From the NCBI RefSeq assembly GCF_036898095.1, contig NC_090728.1:83882391-83946390 (forward strand): a stretch of DNA of 64,000 bases, in the 5' to 3' direction. A program made the translations under genes and the position numbers. The notes under the pieces were generated by a model. The model was given only the letters and a program-made list of their open reading frames with translations. It was not told the DNA's origin and did no database searches. This document shows positions 11,600 to 22,029 of the stretch, one piece after another. Source of the DNA: Palaemon carinicauda. Its lineage: Eukaryota; Arthropoda; Malacostraca; Decapoda; Palaemonidae. The number at the start of each line of letters is the position of its first letter. The first letter of the stretch is position 1.

Positions 11600-11919
11600 T
11601 GGCGCGGTTTTGATACGATTGTAGTAGGGGAACCAGGGTAATCTTTGTTGCGGTTACCCTTCTATTCTGCCACGTTTTCCCCTAGAGCCTAGAGGCGTAA
11701 AGGCTATTCGGGGTGCAGATTGCCATGTGGCGTGTCAAGAATACGTCCCCTGATGATATACGATACCCTTGAGAGTAATCTTAAAGGTACTCGCGCCAGA
11801 AGTTAGAATTCTGTGAAACCTTTGGTTTGATTCTCTGGGAATATCACTGTAGTCATATATACCCATCGGAAGCTACTAAAGGAACCTTCCATTAGGACGT
11901 CATGGCTTGAGCCCAAAAA
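11600..11919 (-). repeat. DIRS-4 5' inverted terminal repeat
   Basis: It is the reverse complement of the block at 3400-3720, including gaatagaagggtaaccgcaac and its flanks, and ends in ggcttgagcccaaaaa. Only the outermost bases differ from the 3' end, as in other DIRS elements. Confidence 0.85.
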
Positions 11920-11924
11920 GTATT

Positions 11925-12102
11925 TTATAATTAAATAATTCATTTAATGTCAATGATTGTTAAAGTTTATTGTTTGTTTCAGCGCATGTTTCCTTTGTAA
12001 TATCTTATGCATATTATAATTAAATCATTTATTTACTGACAATGATTGTTAACGTTTATCGTTTGTTTCAGCGTATGTGTCTTTTGTACGATCTTATGCA
12101 TC
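11925..12102 (+). repeat. 89-bp tandem duplication of intron end and exon start
   Basis: Units start at 11925 and 12014. Each holds caatgattgttaa, a pyrimidine-rich acceptor (tgtttgtttcag) and the first about 35 bases of the helicase exon. The upstream copy (AG at 11981-11982) runs into a TAA within 14 codons. The downstream copy (AG at 12070-12071) leads into the real exon. Confidence 0.85.
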
Positions 12103-12508
12103 ATATCCAAAGCATCTTAGAGAAATGTTCAACTTCAAAGCTCTACATCTTGGCCATTATGCTAAAAGTATGGGATTGAGGGATTCTCCTAGTGCTCTTG
12201 GGGCTTCTGCTGCTTTTAGAGCCAAGAGAGAGATCAAAGAAAAGAGAGAAAAGAAAGAGAAGCGAATGTAAGTGTTATGATTATACATATATATTGTGAT
12301 CTGTAATACCCAATTCTTTATTTTTTATTCTGTATATAATGGTTTGGTTTTTTATATTTACTCATGATAAAGTAATTTAAATTTCTTTTTGAATTGCAGA
12401 AAAATTCAAAGGATGAGACAGATTCCTGGCAAGATACCCAAGCATGCTCAAGTGTCTGAATTTGACAGTGGACTCGACACTATCCCAAAGAAGGATAGAA
12501 AAAAATGA
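12072..12508 (+). CDS. DDX31: C-terminal exons of a DDX31-like DEAD-box RNA helicase
   Basis: There are two exons, 12072-12267 (acceptor TTTCAG, donor gtaagt) and 12400-12508 (acceptor attgcag, stop TGA at 12506). The 101-residue tail reads YVSFVRSYASYPKHLREMF, then a segment with LHLGHYAKSMGLRDSP, then a basic KREIKEKREKKEK stretch. This is the domain that follows helicase motif VI in DDX31/Dbp7-type proteins, where the 'Y-A-x-Y-P-K/R-x-L-x-x-F' and 'L-H-L-G-H-x-A-K-S-x-G-L-R-D' pattern is typical. DDX31 family members act in nucleolar large-subunit rRNA processing. The ATPase core must lie upstream, beyond the DIRS insertions; none of it is in the window. Distant relatives (DDX10, DDX55) fit less well. 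Confidence 0.85.
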
Positions 12509-12573
12509 TATTGGAATTTTGGGTTTTTCATTGTTGTAATTATTATAATGTTAATAGTCTGATAAGTATTTTC

Positions 12574-12579
12574 AATAAA
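12574..12579 (+). terminator. Polyadenylation signal of the helicase gene
   Basis: AATAAA lies 66 bases after the stop codon, followed by an A/T-rich stretch (ttttttgtaaat) suited to cleavage and polyadenylation. Confidence 0.7.
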
Positions 12580-12845
12580 AAAAAAAATATTTTTTTGTAA
12601 ATACTGTTTCGATTAAGATTTGTTTTCTTCTCTTTTAATGTGGACCTTTCTTCATTATTACATTTTTAGATAGATCTCTGTCTTTCCCATCTCACCTGCA
12701 TTTAGCCATGTCCTGATATTCATTCAACACATGTAAATGCCATTTTTCCAAATAACATTATCCATGAGATTGCGACAGCAATTAAAAATTAACATTATTA
12801 TGTTTTACTTTATTTTAACAATGACCTTTATCAACACCATTTCTC

Positions 12846-12846
12846 A

Positions 12847-12882
<36 letters not shown>

Positions 12883-13490
12883 TGCCAAGCTACAACCCTA
12901 GTTGGAAAAGCAGGATGCCATAAGCCCGAGGGCCCCAACAAGGAAAATAACTTAATAAGGAGAGGAAATAAGGAAATAAACTAAGAGAAAAGTTTAAAAA
13001 CAATATCAACATTAAAATAAATCTTTCATGTATAAACTATAAAAATTTCAAAATAATAAGAGGAAGAGAAACAAGATAGAACTCTACCCCAAGACAGTGG
13101 AAGACCATGGTACAGAGGCCATGACACTACCTAAGACTAGAGAACAATGGTTTGATTTTGGAGTGTCTTTGTAGAAAAGCTGCTTACCATAGCTAAAGAG
13201 TCTATGCTACCCTTACCAAGAGGAAATTAGCCACTGAACAACTTAGAGTGCAGTAGTTAACCCCTTGAACAAAGAAGAATTGTTTGGTAATCTCGGTGGC
13301 GTCAGATGTATGAGGACAGGAGAATGTGGAAAGAATAGGCCAGAATATTCGGTGTTTGTGTGAGCAAATGAAAAATGAGCCGTAACGAGAGAGAGGGATC
13401 CAATGTAATTACTGTCTGGTCAGTCAAAGGAGCCAATAACTCTGTAGCGGTAGTATCTCAACGGGTGGCTGGGGCCCTGGTCAACCTATT
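12846..13490 (-). repeat. Dispersed SINE-like repeat, copy B
   Basis: It has the same body and orientation as the repeat at 498-1200. It starts on plus with (ATT)n at 12848-12883 and continues aagctacaaccctagttgga through gacagtggaagaccatgg to aacgggtggctgggg. Like copy A, it shares its last about 110 bases with the LINE 3' tail at 38520-38650. Confidence 0.75.
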
Positions 13491-14373
13491 ACCATGATAT
13501 TCCTCAAATATATTGCGTATCCTCAAAAGTGAATATCCATGAGATTGCTACTGAAACTGAAAGATTAAAATGAAAATTTTATACATATTTTAATGGTCTT
13601 TTATCACTCGTTTTCATCGTCTCACAAGGTACCAGCATTCAGTCATCCCACAATATTCTAGTCTAATACTGTGTTATCTGAAATACGAAAATAGCTGTTG
13701 GTAAGAGAACAGGAAAAGAAAAGAAAAAATACAAGGTCTTATGAATAGCAAGAAATTTGAACAATCAATATAGTATATAGGTTTTAGAGGAAAAAGCTAT
13801 TGATGTCATCAACGATAAATTTATCATTTCAATTTTCGTCAATTCTTGGTGATGTATGCAAAGTTTTAAAATAAGAACGAAAGGAAATGCAGTACAGATT
13901 TTTGGTTATTTTTCAGTTAGTGATAATCCCAAAACTGTACAAAAAGGTGATTAAATTTTGTAAAATACCCCCTGTTACTCAATTAGCTGTAAAAAATACT
14001 CTCCAAGCACACTTTGAGAAGATTTCAGATATGTTAATCTAAATAGATATGAACTTCTTTTGATAACAAATTCATTGATATAATTTGTTCTGGGTTCAGC
14101 CCTATTTTTACTAGACTATAATGAGGGTTTCTCTTTTCCTGGTCATGGTTTGGATGGAAATACTGGCTCGGATTAACTGAATTATTTACACAGAAATCTG
14201 ACATAACGTGCAAGAAGAAAGGTAGAAAGAAAACATTTACATCTAAAAAAAGGTAGTTACTATCCGGTGTGTTTACACACTTTGTAAATGCTTAGACTAT
14301 ATTTTATTTACAGGAACATAGCTATTTGAATCATCTGATCTGAAAACTTATGATATTATTATTATTTTTATCA
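13491..14373. other. AT-rich spacer, nothing recognised
   Basis: No open frame of note, repeat family or RNA gene was recognised here. It ends in an ATT-rich run (14354-14370) into which DIRS-2 is inserted. Confidence 0.6.
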
Positions 14374-15193
14374 TTTCTGGGTCGAGCTGTGACGGCCAGT
14401 GAAAAGTCCTTCTTTCTACCTTTTTTTATATAAATCTTCCAAATATACCAGAGAAAAATAAAAGCATGGAATGCAGAGGTTACTACCCTCGTGCGAGCAC
14501 CTCGTGAGTGTCGTGTATACATCAGGGGCGTGTGAAAACCATTATTCACAGGCTGTCTTCCAATTAGATAACTCCTTCATCAAAGGGAAGGGCCATAACA
14601 AAGACCCCAGAAACCACACTTGTACCACGCCACCGTCACCCACACGAACGCCTTCTAGGACATCCTTCTGTTTTGGACTTGCCCGCTAAGTCGTAAATTG
14701 TTTTGATCGGTGTTTTCGCAAGTGATTGTCGTTAATTCAACATGACTGACGCTGCTACTTCACCTTTACCAATGTTAAGTACCATAGTTTGTTTTGACAG
14801 TTTATTTCAGTACCGGGCATTTGTTCTTTTTCCAGTAATGTGGATTTTAGTTTGGGAAGCGGTTGGCCTGCCTCGGTATCGGCAGCCATTTTGGTTTTGT
14901 TCGCTTGGGTAGTTTTTCAAGTTAATATTGCCCATCTGGTACTCTGTCATCTAGGTTATATCACTTACGTTTTATGACCAATTTTATTATAATTTATTAT
15001 TGTTTTTACCATGGTAATTATTTGCCAGCAAGTCCAATTTGGACCAACGAAGAATATTGATCTAGCCTTTGTTATAGTTTTGTACACGCCTCAGGAAGGT
15101 GCTTGTTTTAGACTATATCTTTATGTTTATTTGTTACGTTGTCCTTATTCTTCGTTCTTGGTTATTACAATTTTTATCATTATTCTTATCATA
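14374..15193 (+). repeat. DIRS-2 outer 5' end, including ITR
   Basis: The first about 300 bases are the inverted complement of 22195-22500; for example the block ccaccgtcacccacacgaac is found in both. A leader ATG at 14742 follows. The rest, to 15193, aligns loosely with the second 5' copy at 15194-16000. Confidence 0.75.
14742..14773 (+). CDS. Candidate DIRS-2 Gag leader exon
   Basis: The exon runs ATG ACT GAC to CCA AT, 32 bases, followed by GTTAAGTACC. Joined to the acceptor at 17311-17312 it would continue in frame into the Gag reading ATG GTA TGG. The same ATG-to-GTTRAGT arrangement, always at phase 2, is found in four other DIRS copies. Splicing is inferred, not shown. The alternative leader at 15569-15600 has the same phase. 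Confidence 0.4.
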
Positions 15194-15884
15194 TTTCTGG
15201 GTCGACCTGTGGCGGCCGGTGAAAAGAGGCCTTCTTATATACCTTTTCTGATAAAACCTTCCAATTATACCAGAGAAAGATAAAAGCATGGAATGCTGAG
15301 GTTACAACCCTCGCGCGAGCACCTTTTGGGTGTCGTGTATAAAGCAAAGGCGCATGAAATCCACTATTCACAGGTTGTCTTCCATTTAGTTAATTCCATC
15401 GTCAAAGGGATGGGCCGATACAAAGGCCCTAGCCAACCACCAGCGCCACACCACCCACGCCACGACGCGAGCGCCATCTGAACAACATCCTTCTTTTTGG
15501 ACTTTGTTAGTGTGAAATTTTTTTGTGGTGCTCTCTACTTTTTTTAACATTCGTGGATTTATTTCGTCATGTCCGAAGCTCCATCTTCACACATTCTAAT
15601 GTTAAGTACCATAGTTTGTTTTGACAGCTTTTTATAGTACCGGGCTTTTGTTTTATATCCAGTGTAGTCTGTTTTATTATTCCCGTCTAGCCCTTCACGG
15701 CGGCCATTGTTTGTTCACTTGTATGGGAATTCATCTTTGTCTGCCCGTTTAGTACTCTGTCACTTAGGTTCTTGGTTAAGTCCCTGGCCTTATGCCTTTA
15801 GAACCGTTATTATTTTTGTGTTATTATGCTCATGGTACTTTTTGCTAGCAAGTCCAGCCTACGAACGAGATAGGTTGGTCTCAT
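15194..15884 (+). repeat. Second, divergent DIRS-2 5' end
   Basis: It restarts with TTTCTGGGTCGACCTGTGGC, then follows the outer copy block by block (leader ATG at 15569, GTTAAGTACC at 15601, gtactctgtca, agcaagtcca). In the middle of the ITR (from about 15420) it differs from the 3' ITR, whereas the outer copy matches it. It may be a remnant of a second DIRS or a template-switch product. Confidence 0.65.
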
Positions 15885-16044
15885 TCTCTTGGAAAATGCC
15901 TGAATTTTTTCAAAAAATTATCAAAAATATGAAAAAAAAATTTCTATAGCATTTTTTTGCGAGGACGTACCAGTACGTCCATGGGGGTAAAGGGATGGCT
16001 TTTGTGAAACGTACCAGTACGTCCTTTGGGGGTAAAAGGGTTAA
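15885..16044. mobile_element. piggyBac-like element tail
   Basis: It ends in gggggtaaaaggg followed by TTAA (16041-16044), the piggyBac target site with a typical CCC-TTT-rich terminus in inverse orientation. Two near-palindromes, GGACGTACCAGTACGTCC at 15963-15980 and a variant at 16008-16024, lie just inside. No transposase frame is present, so it is a terminal fragment or a MITE. The family call comes from the TTAA and terminus only. Confidence 0.45.
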
Positions 16045-16440
16045 GCTCGAGTAGGGGAGGTGGATTTCCCGTTTTCCGTTTTATACGATCACGAGTTATT
16101 CCTGCCGCCTCTTTCAGATGTCAGGATGCCTGAAAACTTTAAATCAATCAATCAATTCCTGCCTCCTCTTCTTCGCCGGGTTGATGTTATTACGTTTGAT
16201 GATATTCACGTTTTAATGATGTGGTTACTGTTAATATAGCTAGCACTATTAATAGGTTCCGTTAGTGTATGAGTCATTATTTTGGGATCGCTTTATGCCG
16301 ACACCCGTAGCTTCGCCTTGAGTTATACTCCGCTATAATGGATACTCATTGGGTGAGAACTAGTCAGATATTTAGAGTGCAACGGTGAAATCCGCCACTC
16401 AGACTCTGGCTGAGGCCTTTTGCACACGAACCTTTGTCAT

Positions 16441-16860
16441 GATTAATCACAATTACATTATTACGGTCCTTTTTTCATCGAATCTCCGGCTTCACTGGAG
16501 ATAACACAGACGTTCAGCATTGAGGTTAATATTAGCTTACCGCTGAGGTTCACGATTTCACGATGACGGACCTTTGTCACCGGATCTCCGGTACAAGCAG
16601 AGATCAATCAGACGATCAGAACCAGGGTACGAACCCTTTTTCATGAATAATCACAATTTCATTACGGTCCTTTTTCATCGAATCTCCGGCTTAACCGGAT
16701 ATCACACAGACGTTCAGCATTGAGGTTAATATTATCTTACTTCTGATGTTCACGTTTTCACTATGACGGACCTTTGTCACCGGATCTCCAGTGGCAACAG
16801 AGATCACTCAGACGTTCAGAACCGGGGTTAACATTATTTTACCGATGAGGTTTATAGTTA
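16441..16860. repeat. Tandem array, 201-bp period with 100-bp subunits
   Basis: Blocks beginning tacggtcctttttcatcg start at 16462 and 16663 (period 201). Each is followed by a related half unit beginning gacggacctttgtcaccgg. All four share a core of tctcc-gg..cagacg.tcag. No coding frame is conserved. Confidence 0.75.
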
Positions 16861-16999
16861 CATGTTACGTGGTTACTGGATATTAGTATATTAGTTTGTA
16901 GCTCTAGCTAACAATTTTGAAAATCATATTAGTCACACATAGTTAATGTTAATTATTTCTATTGATTCATCTGTTCACTGACCAGAGTCTCAAGGAACA

Positions 17000-17259
17000 G
17001 TAAATAGCCTCTCATGGCATGGTTGGTTTCGACCTGGCTTTTCATTAGAAGGGGCTAGCGTTCGATCCCAAGTACTGAGTAGAAATTTATTTCTATTTGA
17101 ACACGATATTGTATGGATATTTATCCATATATATACATATTTATAATTAAATATATGCATAAATATAGTCATATCTATTATATACACGTACAAATATATA
17201 CATACACATATATATTATTATTTATAGATATTTGGTTGATCCCAGCCCGTGAATAGGAT
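17000..17259 (+). mobile_element. tRNA-derived SINE with target-site duplication
   Basis: It has an A-box-like TGGCATGGTTGG at about 17014 and a B-box-like GCGTTCGATCC about 50 bases on, followed by an AT-rich tail. It is flanked by 24-base direct repeats (16976-16999 and 17260-17283) that differ at two positions, as expected for LINE-mobilised insertion. It sits in the DIRS-2 leader shortly before the Gag acceptor. Confidence 0.65.
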
Positions 17260-17312
17260 CACTAACCAGAGTTTCAAGGAACATCCAGACTTATGTCTCC
17301 TTTCTTTTACAG

Positions 17313-18690
17313 AAGGTCCGCCTACATGGTATGGTTCCCGGAGTCATGCACGCTCTGCTACGAGCTGTCCTCCCTACTCCTGACCGATGATGTAAGTTGG
17401 TTCTAATTTGTTTCTTTTTGGTATCCTTTGGCGATGATTTAATTTGTTCTGGATTTATGTATACATTGCTTATTGAGAACGGTCTTCTCCTTCATCACTA
17501 ATCCCCTCACTTCTTTCAGGATGATGATGAATCTCTCCGGCCTGCAAGAGCGGCTCTCCGCCCTTGGGTATCAAGATTTGGAAGGAATGCTCCATCTGGC
17601 GGACCCTATCTCCTTGGAGTGTCCTCTCTAGGGTTGGACGTCGACCCCATTGACGGGCAGGTAGGTGGTGATGAGTTTTAGCCTTCAGTTTTGCCATTAT
17701 CTGCGTCACCGACCTAGGACCCTCAAAGGATCCTGATGTTCATATTACGTTGCATAAAACCGTGACTGCTAAAAGCCAGGGGTAGGGTTAAAGAGCAGAT
17801 ACAACACATTCTAGGGCAAGCCAAGGAGCTATGATGGAGCTCAAAGATATGGTGGCGAATCGGATCCGTTCAGGAACTCGGATGTCTCCCCCTACAGCCC
17901 CAGACGCATCGAAGTAACCTCCTTCGATAAAAACAACACATAGAAACTTGCCTTACATGTCCCATATATAGATGGTACCATAACTCTGGATGGCATAGAC
18001 GTCCGCCCTCTGGAGGACCTAGAATTTACTCTCAGGGACTAGAATTCCCATTCAACGGATTCGTTCGATTGAAAGAGCATGACTTGGTTAGGTTAGACAA
18101 GGTACCGAAGGTAACGGTAATATTTCCTGAAGAGCAGGCCCAATCTGTCTGGACCAGGATGTTGTCGGTCTGGGGGTATGCTAATTCCAAGCTCACCCCA
18201 CACAATGGGGCCTACGCCATATCTACAACTGCTCTCATTATTACCTTGCCTATTACGGATAAATTGACAGGTCTTACTATTCAAGCTGACAAAGAAGGTT
18301 CGGCCATGCCGGCTCTTAAAGAGACAGACCCCACCTCGGGGAACCCCTAGCCTCGATTTATCCTACTGAGACTTTGTTTCGGATATTCACGAAGAACCAA
18401 TCTCTGTCCTACCAATTCGACCTACACGCTTTGTGGTCTGCTCGGGTTAGTTGTAGGAAATACGTTCTGTCTGAGGCCTCTATCAGACATGAACCGAGCA
18501 GGCTGATAGCTTCCTCCTGATGGGGTAGAACCCTCTTCCCTCAGGAGGAGGTGAGCAAGGTTCTACAAGATGATATGACAGCAAACCAAAATTGCAGGTG
18601 AGGCGGGGCCTCACTGCCAAAAAGAAGGTCGAAGACCAAAAGCAAGCTTTCTTCAAGAAGAAGCAGAGAGTTACCCTATACAAAACGAAC
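17313..18690 (+). pseudogene. DIRS-2 Gag relic with an apparent intron
   Basis: The exon at 17313-17391 (acceptor ttttacag, donor gtaagt at 17392) encodes MVWFPESCTLCYELSS. The next exon starts at 17520 after ttctttcag and encodes RPARAALRPWVSRFGRNA. DIRS-3 Gag has the matching NCTVC and REKLRKWVRGFQKNA uninterrupted, so the 128-base gap behaves as an intron, and the frame is kept across it. Later pieces (18069-18350, with VIFPEEQAQSVWTRMLS) resemble a Gag core. Several stops follow. It is non-functional as it stands. Confidence 0.6.
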
Positions 18691-18877
18691 CGGGGTCACT
18701 GCCATCAATAGTCAGTTACCCACTCGACATCACAGTCTTCCTCTGATTCGACGCCTATGCATCCGAATCCCCCTCATCAGGTGGTCTACCTCACTGATTC
18801 CCCAGGTACACAGCCCAACCCCGTTTGGATGTCCTCGCCTGCATACAGCCGTAGCTCCGAACCCTCAGGTTCCTTTC

Positions 18878-20539
18878 GTGGACACCAGAGAGGAAGTTAC
18901 AGGAGTAGAAGACAGTTCCGCCATCGAGGCGGACCTAGGAAAAATGTGGCTCGGAGAAGGAAAGGACCTAGATTCACTCCCTCACAACGAGGTGGTCCCG
19001 GTAGGGGAGAGACTTTACCACTTTCGAGACCATTGGACCTTTGGTCCGTGGGCTCATACCATAATCTCTAAAGATTTGAGGTGGAAATGGCCACAAGGTC
19101 CTCCTCCTCCACCAGTGACCTTCTCCCAGAAATCCACTCCCCTCCTGAAAGAGTACACCACAGAGTTACTCAAGAAGAAAGCAATCAAACGGGACCGATC
19201 ACCGAAGTTCCATGGCCGCCTGTTCACAATTCCGAAGAAAAGCTTGTCGGCATTGAGAGTGGACCGGGACTTGTCAAAGCTAAACTTTTACATTCTCTGC
19301 GACAAGTTCCGGATGTTGACTATCTCTCAGGTACGGACCTTACTTCCCCGTGGGGCCGTCACCACCTCTGTCGATCTTACCGACGACTATTATCATGTGC
19401 CTATAGCTCGAAACTTCTTATCTGGGTTTCCGCCTAGGCAGGAAAGCCTTTGCGTTCAAGACATGCCCTTCGGCCTCAACATTGATCCCAGGATATTCAC
19501 GAAACTGGGAGAGACAGTGTTAGAACAACTCAGGAACCAAGAGATACAGATCATTGCTTTTCTGGCCGGTTGGCTCATTTGGGCCCGGTCGGCCATAGAA
19601 GGCAACAGAGCTACGAAAGATGTACTTCGATTTCTCGACAACCTGTGATTTCGGGTCAATCTCCAAAAGTCTCGCCTGCAACCATCAGGCCACTTAGAAT
19701 GGTTAGACATTCAGTGGGACCTTTCGAAGCACACGTTGTCTCTCCCTTCCAAAAAGGTAAGAGGAATAGCTTCCAAGATCAAGAATTTTCTCAAACACAA
19801 ACAGGTGTCCAGAAGAACCTTAGAAAGTATCATCGGCCTTCTCCAATTCACTTCAGTAACAGATCTCCTATTAAAAGCCAAACTCAAAGACATCAATCGA
19901 GTTTGGAGAAAGAGAGCTACAGTACCTTTAAGAGACAAGGTCTCGAAGATCCCCTCTGTCTTGAAAATGAGACTATGCCCATGGTCCGAACCGAAGAACT
20001 TCTCCAAATCGGTTCCTCTACAATTCCCACCTCCACAAGTGACATTCCATACAGCCGGGTCTCTAAGTGGATGGGGGGATTACTCCGAACATCAGATGTT
20101 TCAGGGCTCTTGGTCACCCGCCATGAAACAGTCCCTTATCAATGTTCTCGAAGCCATGGCAGTGTTCTTGACCCTGAAGAGACTCTCTCCTCCGAGGTCG
20201 ATCCACATCAGAGTAGTGTCAGACAGCACAGACGTAGTACACTGCGTCAACAGGGAAGGATCCAAGTCGCCCAACCTGAATCGGATCCTGGTCACTATCT
20301 TCGCCTGGGCAACAGGAAAGAACTGGTTCCTGTCAGTAACTCACCTAGCGGGAGTCCAGAATGTGAGAGCGGACTCACTAGCCAGGACGAAACCACTGGA
20401 GTCAGAATGGTCTCTAGACAATTTCATTCCGGTGGATACTCAGGAACCATTAGAAGAAGATTTACCTATTTCCCCCAGTGAATCTTCTAATGAGACTTTT
20501 CCACAAACTACGCTCCTTCGGGGGGGGGGGTGGCTTTAG
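18878..20539 (+). pseudogene. DIRS-2 reverse transcriptase/RNase H relic
   Basis: The frame at 18878-19648 resembles the RT fingers and palm of DIRS-3: WTFGPWAHTI, PLLKEY, HGRLFTIPKK, VDLTDDYYHVPI and MPFGLNIDPRIFTKL. The catalytic YLDDW is FLAGW at about 19559, so both metal-binding aspartates of that motif are gone. After a stop at 19646-19648 the frame resumes (19736-20539) with the thumb and RNase H region, where HTDAS is HTAGS at about 20048. The overlapping frame 19570-20481 is the recombinase-frame reading of the same DNA. This is a dead copy. Confidence 0.8.
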
Positions 20540-20646
20540 TACCACCTCACTGGCCAAGAACAGTTGGTTTCCTCTCCTCCTCAAGTTGAAACTCCGTCCC
20601 TTCCGGATCCCGTTCCCCAAACTGACCCAAATAATCTAAACTCACT

Positions 20647-21657
20647 GTGTCAGATTACTCTAGGATAGCCAAAACTCTAACTTTGTGGACTACAGGAAGT
20701 TTGCAGCTCGTAGAGACGCGAACATTGAACCGGAAAACGATCTCTTCATCGAATCAGACAAAAGGGACTCGACAATTCGCCAATATGATTCGGCCGTTAA
20801 CAACTAGCAGATTCCCTAAGAGTTCAGACCATACTCGTAGGTCTCCGAATATAGCCATCTCTTTCTTGAGGTTCCTATTTGGCGAAGGCCTAACAGTTAG
20901 CACTTTAACCACCATCGAGTCAGCTTTGAAGAAGATCTTCCTTGTTGGGTTTAACATTAACCTAGCTGATTCCTATTTCTCATCTATTCCAAAAACATGT
21001 GCTAAGCTTCGACCTTCGGTTCGGCCACAAAAGGACTCTGGTCTCTGAACGGTGTCCTCAAAAGTTGCGCTGGACACGGACAATGAATCCTGCTCTTATA
21101 TCAATCTTCTTAGGAAGACTTTATTTCTAACGGCTTTGGCCTCAGGTGATGGAATATCAGAACTAGCAGCTCTCTCACAAACCCGGAAAACATAGATTTC
21201 CTCCCTTCAGCCGAAGTACTCCTTCTCCAGACAATGCTTTCCTAGCTAAAAAATGAGGATCCGCAAAATAGGTGCTCCCCTCGGAAGATTATTCTTCTTC
21301 CCCAGGATCTTTTCTCTGTGTCCAGTCACTACTCTCAAGGCCTTTTTAGCTAGAACTGCCACCCGCTCGTCTGGCCCCTTGGTTATCAGGGAACAAGGAG
21401 GTACTATTTCCATTCACGGTATCAAGCAACAAATCCTCTACTTCTTTAAACATACTAATCCGGAATCATTTCCCCAGGCTCATGATATACGGACAGTAGT
21501 TACCTCCATCAATTACTTCCAGAACAGGGACTTTGATAATTTTAAAAAATATACGGGTTGGAAATCCCCTATGGTTGTCAAACGCCACTATCTAAAGATC
21601 TTACAGGCCCTTAAATACCCGACGATGGCAGCGGGGAGCCTTATCCCTCCCCATTAA
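20647..21657 (+). pseudogene. DIRS-2 tyrosine recombinase relic
   Basis: 20647-21048 carries the N-terminal core-binding part. 21253-21657 carries the C-terminal catalytic part with AHDIRTVVTS (the H-x-x-R pair) and KRHYLK (the tyrosine), ending in MAAGS like the other copies. The intervening segment is frameshifted. The first catalytic arginine, in GARVSE of DIRS-3, is replaced (ASGDGISE at about 21140). It is inactive. Confidence 0.75.
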
Positions 21658-22029
21658 TCTCTACTTCTTCCTTTCTTCCATCTCTTCTCTTCTCCCTCCT
21701 ACCCGCCACTCACACCACGTCGCCACTCTCCTGGGTAGTTCGTTAGCCCTATGATATTTACCATGTTTAATTCCTATGGTTTAACTGTTATTGTAGTTAC
21801 CGTTCCTTTAATGTTTAGATATGCTTAGACATGTAAGGTTTGATGCCTTTTGCGATTCGACACTCAGTTAATTCCTTGTAGTCATAGTTATTTAGCCTTA
21901 CGTTCCCTATGTCATTTGGCTAGTTGGTAATTGGACGTTTCTTACATTATTATATTATATTATTGTCGTACATGGTGATTGTATTCTCCTCATTATGTTA
22001 TTACTTTATTGGGCTTGGAAGGCATTCTC
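21658..22029 (+). other. DIRS-2 3' non-coding region
   Basis: This stretch lies between the recombinase stop and the internal complementary region. No open frame or repeat was recognised. Confidence 0.6.

Larger units (their letters stand above)
3371..11919 (-). mobile_element. DIRS-like retrotransposon DIRS-4, decayed, full length
   Basis: Termini are AACGGATTTTGAGCG on the left (the element's 3' end) and GCTTGAGCCCAAAAA on the right (its 5' end). Inverted terminal repeats lie at 3430-3720 and 11600-11890, and an internal complementary region at about 3856-3925. Inside, on the minus strand, relics follow the order leader, Gag, RT-RH, YR. All coding parts are broken by stops and frameshifts. 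There is no evident target duplication, as expected for DIRS. It is 8.5 kb long and lies in an intron of the helicase gene, antisense to it, with its 5' end about 150 bases before the exon at 12072. Confidence 0.85.

Noticed and set aside
3371..11919. Missing upstream exons of the DDX31-like gene within or beside DIRS-4
   Set aside because: No helicase motif (such as HRIGRTAR) was found in any frame between 1 and 12071, so they must lie outside the window.
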